64,000 nt of DNA from Rhodococcus spongiicola. Its GTDB lineage: Bacteria; Actinomycetota; Actinomycetes; Mycobacteriales; Mycobacteriaceae. Both the position numbers and the translations under genes were made by a program. This document shows, one piece after another, positions 54,704-64,000 of the stretch; the stretch's first letter is position 1; each line of letters opens with the position of its first letter. The stretch is taken from NCBI RefSeq assembly GCF_004011835.1, contig NZ_RKLN01000003.1, positions 124,001 through 188,000 of the forward strand. The letters run 5' to 3'. A model generated the notes under the pieces. It saw only the letters and a list, made by a program, of their open reading frames with translations, searched no databases and was not told where the DNA came from.

Positions 54704-56068
54704 GTGATCACGGCACAGGAACTGGTCGAGAAGGCGCTGGCACGGTCCACCGCTGACGAAGCGATCGTGCTGGTCACGGACGTGAGTGAGGCGTCGCTGC
54801 GGTGGGCGGGCAACTCGATGACCACCAACGGGGTATCGGCTTCGCGATCGTGGACGGTGATCTCGATCGTCCGTGACGGCGACACCGCAAGAGTGGGCGC
54901 GGTGACGTCGTCGACGGTCGACGCTGAATCTGTGGCCGACGTGGTAGCGGCCAGCGAGGCCGCCGCCCGTTCCGCGCAACCCGCCGCTGACGCGATGGAC
55001 CTGCTCACCGACGACGCGGTGGAAGACACGTGGTCCGACGACGAGCCCGCCTCGACAGGGGTCGGGATATTCGAGTCGCTGGCGCCCGGCCTGGCCGAGG
55101 GATTCAACGGCACAGACCGGCTGTACGGGTTCGCGCACCACCAGATGCACAGCACGTGGCTGGCGACGTCGACAGGTATCCGCCGGGCATTCAGCCAGCC
55201 GACCGGTTCGATCGAGATCAACGGCAAGCGCGGTGATGCGAGCGCGTGGGTCGGCGCCGCGAGTCCCGACTTCACCGACGTCTCCGTCCCAGATCTGCTG
55301 GCGGATCTGGCGCGTCGACTGGACTGGTCGACGCGCACGGTCGCCCTCCCCGCCGGCCGATACGAGACGGTGCTGCCGCCGTCCGCGGTGTCGGACCTGT
55401 TGATCCCACTCGTATGGGTGATGGAAGGCCGCGCCGCGCAGGAGGGGCACACGGCCTTCTCCCGCAGCGGCGGCACCCGCGTCGGCGAGCACCTGACCGA
55501 CATTCCGCTGACGCTGTATTCGGACCCGAACGCCGACCGTCTCGGGTACGCCCCGTTCGTCGCGACCACGACGTCGACGGACACCGTCTCGGTGTTCGAC
55601 AACGGCATGTCCGCCGCCCGGGTCGACTGGCTCCGCGACGGCGTGATCAACGCCCTCGCGTATCCCCGGGCCGCGGCCGCGGAGTTCGGGACGCCGGTCG
55701 CGGTGCCCGGCGAGAACCTGCTGCTCACGGGTGGGAGCGATGCAACCCTCGACGACATGGTCGCCCGCACCGAGCGTGGACTGCTGCTGACCACGCTGTG
55801 GTACATCCGCGAGGTCGATCCGGCGACCGCGTTGCTCACGGGACTCACCCGTGACGGTGTGTACTTGATCGAGGACGGCGCGGTCACCGCCTCGGTCAAC
55901 AACTTCCGGTTCAACGAGAGCCCGCTCGATCTGCTGCGCCGTGTGACGGAGGTCGGCGCCACCGAACGGACGTTGCCACGCGAGTGGAAGGATTGGATCA
56001 CCCGAACCGCGATGCCGCCCATGCGGATTCCAGACTTCCACATGTCGTCGGTGAGTCAGGCCCAGTGA
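54704..56068 (+). CDS. tldE: TldE/PmbA-family protease partner
   Basis: 454 aa from GTG 54704, with GGAGGGG upstream. It resembles TldD in fold but lacks the HExxxH motif, as TldE does. Features: SEASLRWAGNSMTTNGVS near the N-terminus; GENLLLTGGSDATLDDMV and GLLLTTLWYIREVDPATALL near the C-terminus. It pairs with TldD; the two genes are adjacent as in other bacteria. A link to the NRPS product is not suggested by distance or strand. Confidence 0.88.
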   Translation: MITAQELVEKALARSTADEAIVLVTDVSEASLRWAGNSMTTNGVSASRSWTVISIVRDGDTARVGAVTSSTVDAESVADVVAASEAAARSAQPAADAMDLLTDDAVEDTWSDDEPASTGVGIFESLAPGLAEGFNGTDRLYGFAHHQMHSTWLATSTGIRRAFSQPTGSIEINGKRGDASAWVGAASPDFTDVSVPDLLADLARRLDWSTRTVALPAGRYETVLPPSAVSDLLIPLVWVMEGRAAQEGHTAFSRSGGTRVGEHLTDIPLTLYSDPNADRLGYAPFVATTTSTDTVSVFDNGMSAARVDWLRDGVINALAYPRAAAAEFGTPVAVPGENLLLTGGSDATLDDMVARTERGLLLTTLWYIREVDPATALLTGLTRDGVYLIEDGAVTASVNNFRFNESPLDLLRRVTEVGATERTLPREWKDWITRTAMPPMRIPDFHMSSVSQAQ

Positions 56069-56122
56069 GCGGCGCAAACGATGAGCTGGACATACTATGA
56101 GCCGAACAGACAGGGAACGGCG

Positions 56123-56515
56123 ATGAAAAGAGTTTCCGACGACGACCGGTGCCCATGCCTGTCCGGGGAACGGTACGAATTGTGTTGCGGACGATTCCAC
56201 TGCGGCGACACCGTTGCCCCGACAGCGGAACAGTTGATGCGGTCCCGCTACACGGCATTCGTCGTCGGTGACACCGACTATCTGCGGCGGACGTGGCATC
56301 CACGCACGCGACCGGAAACGCTCGACTTGGACCGCGATCTGGTGTGGCGGCGCCTCGAGGTCTTGCGCACGTCGGGCGGCGGACTGTTCGACGACACCGG
56401 AACCGTCGAGTTCGTCGCCTCCTATTCCGACCACGGTGAGCGTAGGTCCATGCGCGAGCACAGCAAGTTCGTCCGGGAGAACGGACAGTGGCTCTACGTG
56501 AACGCCCTACAGTAG
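56123..56515 (+). CDS. YchJ-like (UPF0225) protein with SEC-C zinc motif
   Basis: 130 aa from ATG 56123. The N-terminal SEC-C-type site CPCLSGERYELCCGRFH binds zinc, followed by AEQLMRSRYTAFVVGDTDYL and TWHP, which are hallmarks of the YchJ/UPF0225 family. The rest is a SnoaL-like cone domain ending REHSKFVRENGQWLYVN. Cytoplasmic, function unknown. It follows tldE by 54 bp on the same strand. Confidence 0.88.
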   Translation: MKRVSDDDRCPCLSGERYELCCGRFHCGDTVAPTAEQLMRSRYTAFVVGDTDYLRRTWHPRTRPETLDLDRDLVWRRLEVLRTSGGGLFDDTGTVEFVASYSDHGERRSMREHSKFVRENGQWLYVNALQ

Positions 56516-56555
56516 CGAACCACCGACATCTCAGCTTCGCGACAGGAGGACCATC

Positions 56556-57542
56556 ATGCGTTTCGGACTGTTCGTGCCCCAGGGTTGGCGACTCGACCTG
56601 GTCGGCATCGATCCCTCCCAGCAGTGGCGGGCGATGCGCGACCTCGCGTTGCGTGCGGACCGGGGGCCGTGGGAGTCGATCTGGGTCTACGACCACTTCC
56701 ACACCGTTCCCGAACCCACCGACGAAGCCACACACGAGGCGTGGTCGCTGATCTCGGCGTTCGCCGCGATCACCGAGCGTGTCCGGCTGGGGCAGATGTG
56801 TACCGCCATGAGTTACCGCAATCCCGCCTATCTCGCGAAGGTCGCGGCCACCGCCGACATCATCTCCGGCGGACGCGTCGAGATGGGCATCGGTGGCGGC
56901 TGGTACGAACACGAGTGGCGCGCTTACGGTTACGGGTTTCCCTCAGCCGGCGAGCGACTCGGGCGGCTCGACGAGGGGGTGCAGATCTTCCGGCAGGCGT
57001 GGAGCACCGGCACCGCGACACTGAATGGGCGGCACTACCAGGTCGACGGCGCGATAGTGCGCCCGTTGCCGTTGCAGGACGGCGGTATTCCGCTGTGGAT
57101 CGCCGGTGGCGGTGAGAAGGTGACGCTGAGGATCGCCGCGAAGTACGCGCAGTACACGAATTTCGACGGAACCCCCGAGGTGTTTGCGCACAAATCACAG
57201 CTCCTGCGTGAGCACTGCGCCGCAGTGGGCACCGACTTCGGTGCCATCGTGCGGTCGGCGAACTACAACGTCGCGATCGGGCACACCGAGGCGGAGGCGC
57301 AGGACCGGCTCGACGCGCTGCGGGCTCGCCTCGAGCCGATCGTCGGCCGCGACAAGGCCGACGCTTCGCTCGGCGCCTTCCGGGGTATGCCTGCCGTCGG
57401 CACGCCGGAGCAGATCGTCGAGAATCTCACGAGACTGAAGAACGAGGGCCTCGAGTACGCGATCTTCTACGTCCCCGAAGCCGCGTATGACACGTCCGGC
57501 CTGGAGTTGCTCGAGCGAGAAGTGCTCCCCCACCTGGCCTGA
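56556..57542 (+). CDS. LLM-class F420-dependent oxidoreductase
   Basis: 328 aa luciferase-like TIM barrel: MRFGLFVPQGW start, WVYDHFHTVP, GQMCTAMSYRNPAYLAKVAA, GRVEMGIGGGWYEHE and GTPEQIVENLTRL. The pattern fits the F420-dependent subgroup common in Actinobacteria. The substrate is unknown. A good AGGAGG site precedes the ATG. It lies between the YchJ-like gene and the LMF-like gene on the same strand. Confidence 0.87.
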   Translation: MRFGLFVPQGWRLDLVGIDPSQQWRAMRDLALRADRGPWESIWVYDHFHTVPEPTDEATHEAWSLISAFAAITERVRLGQMCTAMSYRNPAYLAKVAATADIISGGRVEMGIGGGWYEHEWRAYGYGFPSAGERLGRLDEGVQIFRQAWSTGTATLNGRHYQVDGAIVRPLPLQDGGIPLWIAGGGEKVTLRIAAKYAQYTNFDGTPEVFAHKSQLLREHCAAVGTDFGAIVRSANYNVAIGHTEAEAQDRLDALRARLEPIVGRDKADASLGAFRGMPAVGTPEQIVENLTRLKNEGLEYAIFYVPEAAYDTSGLELLEREVLPHLA

Positions 57543-57617
57543 TCGCCCGGCGCTGGCCGTCCTGCGCTGGTCGGCCGCGGCAGCCCGGAGTAACGTCCGC
57601 GTCAGGAGAGCCCTGTC

Positions 57618-59051
57618 GTGGACTGGTTCGATACATCCGATTACTGGCTGGGACGGCTGCTCTTCAAGGAGGGGCTGGCCGTCCTCTACTTTTGTGCATT
57701 CTTGGTCGCGGCGAATCAGTTCCGGCCACTACTCGGCGACGACGGGATGCTCCCGATCCGGCGATTCCTCGCGGGCCGCCGCTGGCAGGGGTCGCCGAGT
57801 ATCTTCCACCTGCACTATTCGGACCGGTTCTTCGCCGTCGTTGCCTGGACCGGCGCGGGATTGGCCGCGCTCGCCGTTGTCGGGGTGCTGGACCGGTTGC
57901 CGCTACCGCTCTGCATGCTGGGCTGGCTGCTGTTGTGGGCGCTGTACCTGTCGATCGTCAACGTCGGTCAGCTCTGGTACGGGTTCGGATGGGAGTCGCT
58001 CTTGCTCGAGGTGGGACTGCTGGCCGTGTTCGTCGGCAACCTCCACACTGCGCCCCCGCTGCTGACACTGCTACTGCTGCGGTGGGTGCTGTTCCGCCTC
58101 GAGTTCGGCGCCGGGTTGATCAAGATCCGCGGCGACCCGTGTTGGCGCGACCTGACCTGCCTGTACTACCACCACGAGACCCAGCCGATGCCCGGGCCGC
58201 TGAGCTGGTACTTCCATCGGCTGCCCCGTCCACTGCACAAGGTGGAGGTTGCTGGCAACCACTTCACCCAACTGATCGTGCCGTTCTTCCTGTTCATGCC
58301 GCAGCCCGTCGCGGGCGGGGCGGCCGCGATCATGATCGCCACCCAGTTGTGGCTGGTCGCCAGCGGCAACTTCTCGTGGCTGAACTGGCTCGCGATCGTG
58401 CTCGGGCTGTCGGTGCTGCCGGACGGCTTCTGGGAGTTCGTGCTCCCCATCTCGGCACCTTCGGACATCGCCCCGTCCCCGACATGGTTCGTCGCCGTCG
58501 TCGTCGCCTTCACCGTTGCGATCGTCGCGCTGAGCTACCGGCCGGCCCGGAACCTGCTGTCGAGTCACCAGATGATGAACGCATCGTTCGACCCGTGGCA
58601 CCTGGTGAACACGTACGGTGCGTTCGGTCACATCACCCGCACCCGCCGAGAGATCGTCGTCGAGGGCACGACCGACGAACACCTCACCCCGGACACCGAG
58701 TGGCGGGCATACGAGTTCAAGGGCAAACCGGGCGACCTGTGGCGGAGGCCACAGCAGTTCGCGCCCTACCATCTTCGATTGGACTGGCTGATGTGGTTCG
58801 CGGCAATCTCCCCCAGCTACGCCGCACCCTGGTTCGGCGCGTTCATCAGCCGACTACTCGACGGTGACCGCGCAACTCTGAGCTTGCTCCACCACAATCC
58901 GTTCCCGGACCGGCCACCCACCTATGTGCGGGCACGCACCTTCCGCTACCGGTTCACCACCCACGCCGAGCGCCGCGCGACCGGGGCATGGTGGTCCCGC
59001 ACGTTCGAGTCCGACTTCATGCCGCCGGCATCGCTGCGGCAGGCGCCGTAA
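57618..59051 (+). CDS. Lipase-maturation-factor-like integral membrane protein
   Basis: 477 aa from GTG 57618, with AGGAGAG upstream. Many TM helices cover residues about 10-315 (LAVLYFCAFLVA, LLLWALYLSIVNVG, LLLEVGLLAVFVGNL). Conserved LMF1-family segments include FRLEFGAGLIKIRGDPCWRDLTCLYYHHETQPMP (read in parts), NTYGAFGHITRTRREIVVEG and RLDWLMWFAA. Vertebrate LMF1 folds lipases in the ER; the bacterial role is unknown, perhaps exported enzyme folding. The C-terminal domain is soluble. Confidence 0.85.
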   Translation: MDWFDTSDYWLGRLLFKEGLAVLYFCAFLVAANQFRPLLGDDGMLPIRRFLAGRRWQGSPSIFHLHYSDRFFAVVAWTGAGLAALAVVGVLDRLPLPLCMLGWLLLWALYLSIVNVGQLWYGFGWESLLLEVGLLAVFVGNLHTAPPLLTLLLLRWVLFRLEFGAGLIKIRGDPCWRDLTCLYYHHETQPMPGPLSWYFHRLPRPLHKVEVAGNHFTQLIVPFFLFMPQPVAGGAAAIMIATQLWLVASGNFSWLNWLAIVLGLSVLPDGFWEFVLPISAPSDIAPSPTWFVAVVVAFTVAIVALSYRPARNLLSSHQMMNASFDPWHLVNTYGAFGHITRTRREIVVEGTTDEHLTPDTEWRAYEFKGKPGDLWRRPQQFAPYHLRLDWLMWFAAISPSYAAPWFGAFISRLLDGDRATLSLLHHNPFPDRPPTYVRARTFRYRFTTHAERRATGAWWSRTFESDFMPPASLRQAP

Positions 59052-59084
59052 GTCCCCGTGCCGCTTGGGCAGGCGCAGCAAACC

Positions 59085-59465
59085 TCAGACTGTCGAGATC
59101 GCCAAACCGATGGTCCCCTTGCGGCCCCGCCGCAGCAGGCTGCCCTTGACCGTGAGCCACCCGGTCACTCCGTACTTGCGGGCAATGGCGTCGCGGGCAT
59201 GTTCGGTGCCGGCATCGTCGAGCACGGCAGCCGTTGCCTCGATCTGCGGCCCCTTCGGATTGCCGCGAAAGTCACACGCCCCCACGGTCACGCGGGACGC
59301 GCGCCGGATCCGTTTGACCTTCCACGAGTCTGTGACGGTCCACATCAACATCCGGTCGCCGTCCATCGCGGCCCACAGTGGTGTCGGCACCGCCGATCCA
59401 TCCTTTCGGAACGTAGTCAGCAGAACGTATTTCGCGGCACCGATCTCGCTCAGTGTGACAGTCAT
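59085..59465 (-). CDS. PPOX-class split-barrel protein (F420/FMN type)
   Basis: 126 aa from ATG 59465. Split-barrel flavoprotein features: LLTTFRKDGSAVPTPLWAA, then MLMWTVTDSWKVKRIRRASRVTVGACD and GPQIEATA. Small proteins of this type in Actinobacteria are F420-dependent reductases or FMN-binding enzymes. No clear ribosome site is visible, so it may be translated from a short or leaderless mRNA. It is convergent with the LMF-like gene. Confidence 0.82.
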   Translation of the reverse strand: MTVTLSEIGAAKYVLLTTFRKDGSAVPTPLWAAMDGDRMLMWTVTDSWKVKRIRRASRVTVGACDFRGNPKGPQIEATAAVLDDAGTEHARDAIARKYGVTGWLTVKGSLLRRGRKGTIGLAISTV

Positions 59466-59605
59466 GCGCTCAGCGTACGGCGCGACCAAAACGGCATGAA
59501 CGTCGCATGAAAAATTCTCGAATCTGGCCGGATTCAGCTGAACGGATGTCCGGTTTGGGGTTTGCTAGGGGAACTGCAAACCGACGACACCGACAAAGGA
59601 CACCT

Positions 59606-60676
59606 GTGACCGAGTTGAACCAGATCAACCGACGCCGCTTCCTCGCCGGTGCGGGCGCGGCAGGTATCGCCGTCCCGATCGCCGCGATGGCACCTGCCTC
59701 CTCCTCCGCCGCCGTGCCCGACGCTGAGAAGTACGCCTTCCCGACAGCGGATGAGGTGCGCGTGCTGGTCACCGGCGACGCCGGCACCGGCACCCCGGCG
59801 CAGTGGGCAGTCGCCGACGCGATGCGTACCCTGCACCGGAGCGAGCCGTTCGGGATGGCGCTGGGGCTCGGCGACAACATCTACGAATCCGGGCCGAACG
59901 GTGATCACGACGTCCAGTTCGCCACCAAGTTCGAGGACCCCAACCACGAACTCGACTTCCCATGGGTGATGGCGCTCGGCAACCACGACACCAGCTTGGT
60001 GGTTCCCGGCGACGGTGGGTGGCTCCTGCGCGGCAACGACGAGGTCGTTTACCACGGCAGCTCCCGCCGGTGGTGGATGCCTAGCCGCTACTACTCGGTG
60101 CGGGTGCCCGAGGAGAATCCGATCGTCGAGTTCTTCGTGCTCGACCTCAACCCCGTGGCCGCCTATCTTCCCCCACTGTTCGTGCCGTACTGGGCGGTGA
60201 ACGGTCAGTACATGAACGAGCAGCGGGCCTGGCTCGACAACGCGATCGCGTCGTCGCCGGCCAAGTGGAAGATCGCGTGCACCCACCATCCGTACCTGAG
60301 CAACGGTTCACACGGGGACGCCGGTGAGTACGACGGGATCCCGATTGCACCCATGAACGGCGTATACGCCAAGCAATTCTTCGAAGATCATGTCGTCGGG
60401 CGGTGCCAGTTCCTCCTGTCAGGACACGATCACTCGCTGCAGGTGTTCGAGCCGACCGTCGCGTCCAAGGGCACCCGACAGATCGTCTCCGGCGCGGCCG
60501 GGAAGAACTCGTACGGCAAGTCCTCCCGGACGGATCGGGCCAATCTCTATCAGAACTTCGACGACGTGGGCTTCATGGTGATGGATCTGACGGCGGAAGC
60601 GGTGCGGCTACGCGTCTACACCGTCGACATCCCCACCGCAGCTCCCACTCTCACGTTCGACCGCCGCCTGGCCTGA
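59606..60676 (+). CDS. Tat-exported metallophosphatase (purple acid phosphatase-like)
   Basis: 356 aa from GTG 59606, preceded by AAAGGA. The N-terminus INRRRFLAGAGAAGIAVPIAA is a twin-arginine signal peptide. The metallophosphoesterase core has GDAG, GDNIYESG, ALGNHD, CTHHPYLSNGSHG and SGHDHSLQ, which supply the dinuclear metal ligands. It probably hydrolyses phosphate esters outside the cytoplasm. It converges on cobN with only 6 bp between the stops. Confidence 0.9.
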   Translation: MTELNQINRRRFLAGAGAAGIAVPIAAMAPASSSAAVPDAEKYAFPTADEVRVLVTGDAGTGTPAQWAVADAMRTLHRSEPFGMALGLGDNIYESGPNGDHDVQFATKFEDPNHELDFPWVMALGNHDTSLVVPGDGGWLLRGNDEVVYHGSSRRWWMPSRYYSVRVPEENPIVEFFVLDLNPVAAYLPPLFVPYWAVNGQYMNEQRAWLDNAIASSPAKWKIACTHHPYLSNGSHGDAGEYDGIPIAPMNGVYAKQFFEDHVVGRCQFLLSGHDHSLQVFEPTVASKGTRQIVSGAAGKNSYGKSSRTDRANLYQNFDDVGFMVMDLTAEAVRLRVYTVDIPTAAPTLTFDRRLA

Positions 60677-60682
60677 CCCCGA

Positions 60683-63600
60683 CTAGTCCCCTTCGAGATC
60701 GCCCTCGGTCTCGAGGTACACCCGGCGCAGTCCCTCGAGAACTCCGGGGGACGGCTCCTCCCACATCTCCCGCTCGACGGCCTCGAGTAGTCGTTCGGAG
60801 ATGCCGTGCAGCGCCCACGGATTGGACTCGGACATGAACTTACGGTTCTGCTCGTCGAGCACATACGTCTCGGCGAGCTTCTCGTACATCCAATCCGCGA
60901 CGACGTTGGTGGTCGCGTCGTAGCCGAACAGGTAGTCCACGGTCGCGGCCATCTCGAAGGCGCCCTTGTAGCCGTGGCGGCGCATCGCCTCGAGCCAGCG
61001 CGGGTTGACCACACGGGCGCGGAAGACGCGAGCGGTCTCCTCCGAAAGCGTGCGGGTACGGACGGTGTCGGGGCGAGTGCTGTCGCCGATGTAGGCCTCG
61101 GGAGTCGTGCCGGTGAGCGCCCGCACGGTCGCGACCATGCCGCCGTGGTACTGGAAGTAGTCGTCGGAGTCGGCGATGTCGTGTTCGCGGGTGTCGGTGT
61201 TCTTGGCCGCCACCGCGATCCGCCGGTACGCGCTGCGCATGTCCTCCGAGGCAGGGACGCCGTCGAGTCCGCGGCCGTACGCGTAGCCACCCCACGTGGT
61301 GTACACCTGGGCGAGGTCGGCGTCGTCGCGCCAATTCTTCGAGTCGATCAACTGCAGCAGACCCGCGCCGTACGTACCCGGCTTGGAGCCGAAGATACGG
61401 GTGGTGGCGCGTCGATCATCGCCGTGCTCCGCCAGATCCGCCTGCGCGTGCGCGCGGACGTAGTTGTCCTCCGGCGCTTCGTCGAGCTCCGCGACGAGAC
61501 GTACGGCGTCGTCGAGCAGTGCCAGCACGTGCGGGAACGCGTCCCGGAAGAACCCGCTGATGCGGACGGTGACGTCGATGCGCGGGCGGCCGAGTTCGGC
61601 GAGGTCGATCACCTCGAGGCTGGTGACGCGTCGGGAGGCCTCGTCCCACACCGGGCGCACACCGAGCAGTGCGAACACCTCGGCGATGTCGTCGCCGGAG
61701 GTGCGCATCGCCGACGTGCCCCACACCGACAGGCCCACCGATCTCGGCCACGAGCCGTGGTCGGCGCGGTAACGCTGCACGAGCGAGTCGGCCATCGCCT
61801 GGCCGGTCTCCCACGCCAACCGGGACGGCACGGCCTTCGGATCCACCGAGTAGAAGTTGCGGCCGGTCGGGAGCACGTTGATCAGACCGCGCAGCGGTGA
61901 ACCCGACGGGCCGGCAGCGATGAAGCCGCCATCGAGGGCGTGCAGTACCTGACCGATCTCCCCCGAGGTCTGCCGCAGCCGCGGGACGACCTCCGTCGCC
62001 GCGAACCGCAGGATCTGCCGGACCACCTCGTCGTCGGACAGCCGATCGGCGGCCTCGGGATCCCAGTCCGCCGCAGCCATCGCGGACACCAGCGCGTGCG
62101 CCTGCGCCTCGACTTCGTCGACTCGTCCGCGGGCCTCGGCTCCGTCCACGCCGACCTCGGACTCGCTCAGGCCCAACGCCTCCCGCAGACCGGGCACCGA
62201 CTGCTCGCCGCCCCACATCTGCCGGGCCCGCAGCATCGCAAGCACCAACTCCACCTCGGCGTCGCCCTCGGGAGCACGCCCGAGAACGTGCAAGCCGTCG
62301 CGGATCTGAACATCCTTGATCTCGCAGAGCCAGCCGTCGACGTGCATCAGCATGTCGTCGAACACGTCCTCCTCGGGACGCTCGGTCAGGCCCAGGTCGT
62401 GGTCCATCTTGGCGGCGCGCATCAGCGTCCAGATTTGCTGACGGATCGCCGGCAGCTTCGCCGGATCCAGAGCGGCGATGTTCGCGTGCTCGTCGAGCAG
62501 TTGCTCGAGCCGCGAGATGTCGCCGTAGGTCTCGGCCCGCGCCATCGGCGGGACCAGATGGTCGACCAGGGTCGCGTGGGCGCGGCGCTTGGCCTGCGTG
62601 CCCTCGCCCGGGTCGTTGACCAGGAACGGGTAGATCAGCGGCAGGTCACCGAGCGCGGCGTCGGTGCCGCAGGACGCCGACATTCCGAGCGTCTTGCCGG
62701 GCAGCCACTCGAGGTTGCCGTGCTTGCCCAGGTGCACGATCGCGTCGGCACCGAAGCCCCCGGCGGCCTCCTCCGCGGCGATCCAGCGGTAGGCGGCCAG
62801 GTAGTGGTGGCTCGGCGGCAGGTCCGGATCGTGATAGATCGCGACCGGATTCTCCCCGAATCCCCGGGGCGGCTGCACCATCAGCATCACGTTGCCGGCG
62901 CGCAGCGCGGCGATGACGATCTCACCCTCCGAATCCGACGACCGGTCCACGTACAACTCGCCGGGCGCGGTCCCCCAGTGTCCCTCGACGCTGTCCCGAA
63001 AGTCCGCCGGCAGCGCATCGAACCACTCGCGGTAGCGGGCGGCGCCGATGCGGATCGGGTTGCCCTCGAGTTGCTCTGCAGTGAGCCAGTCCGGGTCCTG
63101 ACCGCCCGCCGCGATCAGTGCATGAATGAGCGCGTCGCCGTCCTTTGCTGCGAGACCGGGCAGCGCATCTTCGCCGTCGACGGGCCCGAGGTCGTAGCCG
63201 GCGGCGCGCATCTCCGACAGCAGCGCGATCGCACTCGCAGGGGTGTCGAGGCCCACGGCGTTGCCGATGCGGGCGTGCTTGGTCGGGTACGCCGACAACA
63301 TGAGCACGACCTTCTTCTCCGCGTTCGGGATTCGCCGCAGTCGTGCGTGCCGCACCGCAATGCCGGCGACCCGGGCCGCACGTTCGGCGTCCGGGACATA
63401 GGTGGTCAGGCCCTCGGAGTCGATCTCCTTGAAGGAGAACGGGACCGTGATCAGACGGCCGTCGAACTCGGGGACCGCAACCTGGGTCGCGACATCGAGC
63501 GGTGAGAGTCCGTCGTCGTTGGCCTCCCACGACTCCCGACTACTGGTCAGGCACAAACCCTGCAGGATCGGCACGTCCAACGCGGCGAGCTCGGCGACGT

Positions 63601-64000
63601 CCCACGCCTCGTCGTCGCCGCCGGCCTGTGCGCTCGCGGGCTTGGTCCCGCCCGCGGCGAGGACGGTCACGACCAACGCGTCGGCCCGACCCAAGGTGTC
63701 GAGCAGGTCCGGCGGCGCGGTGCGCAGCGACGCGCAGAAGATCGGTAGCGCGTTCGCGCCGGCGTCCTCGACCGCCTGGCACAGCGCCTCGACGTACGCG
63801 GTGTTCCCGGCGATGTGCTGGGCGCGATAGTAGAGCACGGCAACCGTCGGGCCCTCCACCACGCGGGACTCGCGCTCGAGCACCCCCCAGTTCGGCAGGT
63901 GTACGGCGGGCTCGAAGCCGTGCCCAGTCAGCAGGACCGTGTCGGACAGGAAGTTGTGCAGCTGCCGGAGGTTGTCGGCGCCACCTTCGGCCAGGTAGGT
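60683..64000 (-). CDS. cobN: Cobaltochelatase CobN subunit (C-terminal 1105 aa; cut by window end)
   Basis: The frame is open to base 64000, so about 100 N-terminal residues are outside. CobN/BchH features: VLMLSAYPTKHARIGNAVGLDTPAS, the Zn/Co-binding region VHLGKHGNLEWLPGK, VSFK-type segments in the middle and VWGTSAMRTSGDDIAEVFALLGVRP toward the C-terminus. It inserts Co2+ into hydrogenobyrinic acid a,c-diamide with CobS and CobT in the aerobic B12 pathway. CobS/CobT are not in the window. A GTG at 63883 is internal, not the start. Confidence 0.92.
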   Translation of the reverse strand, partial: TYLAEGGADNLRQLHNFLSDTVLLTGHGFEPAVHLPNWGVLERESRVVEGPTVAVLYYRAQHIAGNTAYVEALCQAVEDAGANALPIFCASLRTAPPDLLDTLGRADALVVTVLAAGGTKPASAQAGGDDEAWDVAELAALDVPILQGLCLTSSRESWEANDDGLSPLDVATQVAVPEFDGRLITVPFSFKEIDSEGLTTYVPDAERAARVAGIAVRHARLRRIPNAEKKVVLMLSAYPTKHARIGNAVGLDTPASAIALLSEMRAAGYDLGPVDGEDALPGLAAKDGDALIHALIAAGGQDPDWLTAEQLEGNPIRIGAARYREWFDALPADFRDSVEGHWGTAPGELYVDRSSDSEGEIVIAALRAGNVMLMVQPPRGFGENPVAIYHDPDLPPSHHYLAAYRWIAAEEAAGGFGADAIVHLGKHGNLEWLPGKTLGMSASCGTDAALGDLPLIYPFLVNDPGEGTQAKRRAHATLVDHLVPPMARAETYGDISRLEQLLDEHANIAALDPAKLPAIRQQIWTLMRAAKMDHDLGLTERPEEDVFDDMLMHVDGWLCEIKDVQIRDGLHVLGRAPEGDAEVELVLAMLRARQMWGGEQSVPGLREALGLSESEVGVDGAEARGRVDEVEAQAHALVSAMAAADWDPEAADRLSDDEVVRQILRFAATEVVPRLRQTSGEIGQVLHALDGGFIAAGPSGSPLRGLINVLPTGRNFYSVDPKAVPSRLAWETGQAMADSLVQRYRADHGSWPRSVGLSVWGTSAMRTSGDDIAEVFALLGVRPVWDEASRRVTSLEVIDLAELGRPRIDVTVRISGFFRDAFPHVLALLDDAVRLVAELDEAPEDNYVRAHAQADLAEHGDDRRATTRIFGSKPGTYGAGLLQLIDSKNWRDDADLAQVYTTWGGYAYGRGLDGVPASEDMRSAYRRIAVAAKNTDTREHDIADSDDYFQYHGGMVATVRALTGTTPEAYIGDSTRPDTVRTRTLSEETARVFRARVVNPRWLEAMRRHGYKGAFEMAATVDYLFGYDATTNVVADWMYEKLAETYVLDEQNRKFMSESNPWALHGISERLLEAVEREMWEEPSPGVLEGLRRVYLETEGDLEGD

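Noticed and set aside
53131-56068. TldD/TldE as maturation protease of a ribosomal peptide linked to the cluster
   Set aside because: The pair is widespread housekeeping, lies beyond the lnt operon and terminator, and no precursor peptide gene is visible nearby.

Overview
The window is high-GC actinobacterial chromosome. Gene content and synteny suggest a mycolic-acid-group genus such as Rhodococcus: a 217-aa DevR/DosR orthologue with the Mycobacterium tuberculosis residue numbering, RbpA beside an Rv2049c-like gene, F420/LLM enzymes, CobN, many GTG starts, and genes tightly coupled by ATGA/GTGA overlaps. The assignment is an inference from gene families, not from a marker sequence. No tRNA, rRNA, CRISPR array or insertion sequence was seen.

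Region 1 (about 1-15 kb) resembles a hypoxia/dormancy (DosR-type) island. It holds a CBS-BON protein, a tandem universal stress protein, the DevR regulator, a sulfide module (ArsR-rhodanese regulator divergent from an SQR-like flavoprotein), a P-type cation ATPase, a phosphotransferase/AAA kinase, a tiny His-rich protein, PfkB, and a group 3b-type NAD(P)-linked [NiFe]-hydrogenase operon with a cyclic-nucleotide-binding protein and a maturation protease. Several families match members of the mycobacterial DosR regulon, and three DosR-box-like palindromes lie in or beside its intergenic regions. An Rv2049c-like Zn-ribbon protein and rbpA close the region. rbpA carries a SigR-type promoter motif and is followed by a perfect 18-bp hairpin.

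Region 2 (16.35-48.9 kb) is the most interesting part: an apparent biosynthetic gene cluster between rbpA and lnt. On the plus strand four coupled genes encode a chorismate mutase, a fused 4-amino-4-deoxychorismate synthase, a prephenate-dehydrogenase-like enzyme and an AurF/CmlI-type di-iron arylamine N-oxygenase. This is the papB-papA-papC plus N-oxygenase logic of p-aminophenylalanine and nitroaryl pathways. On the minus strand, converging on it, are an MbtH-like protein and one 26.9-kb NRPS gene (8968 aa, seven modules, thioesterase). Hand-read codes give X1 - L-Ser - D-X3 - X4 - D-(allo)Thr - X6 - X7. X1 and X3 have identical codes. The starter C domain suggests N-acylation and is followed by an orphan half-C domain. 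The working hypothesis is an N-acylated heptapeptide containing p-amino- or p-nitrophenylalanine.

Region 3 (49.1-64 kb) is mostly housekeeping: apolipoprotein N-acyltransferase, a YtcJ-like amidohydrolase, FxsA, the TldD/TldE protease pair, a YchJ-like SEC-C protein, an LLM oxidoreductase, a lipase-maturation-factor-like membrane protein, an F420-type split-barrel protein, a Tat-exported metallophosphatase and the C-terminal part of cobaltochelatase CobN, cut by the window end. Three unrelated in-frame tandem repeats (24, 27 and 21 bp) occur in papA, in adenylation domain 5, and at the amidohydrolase/lnt junction.
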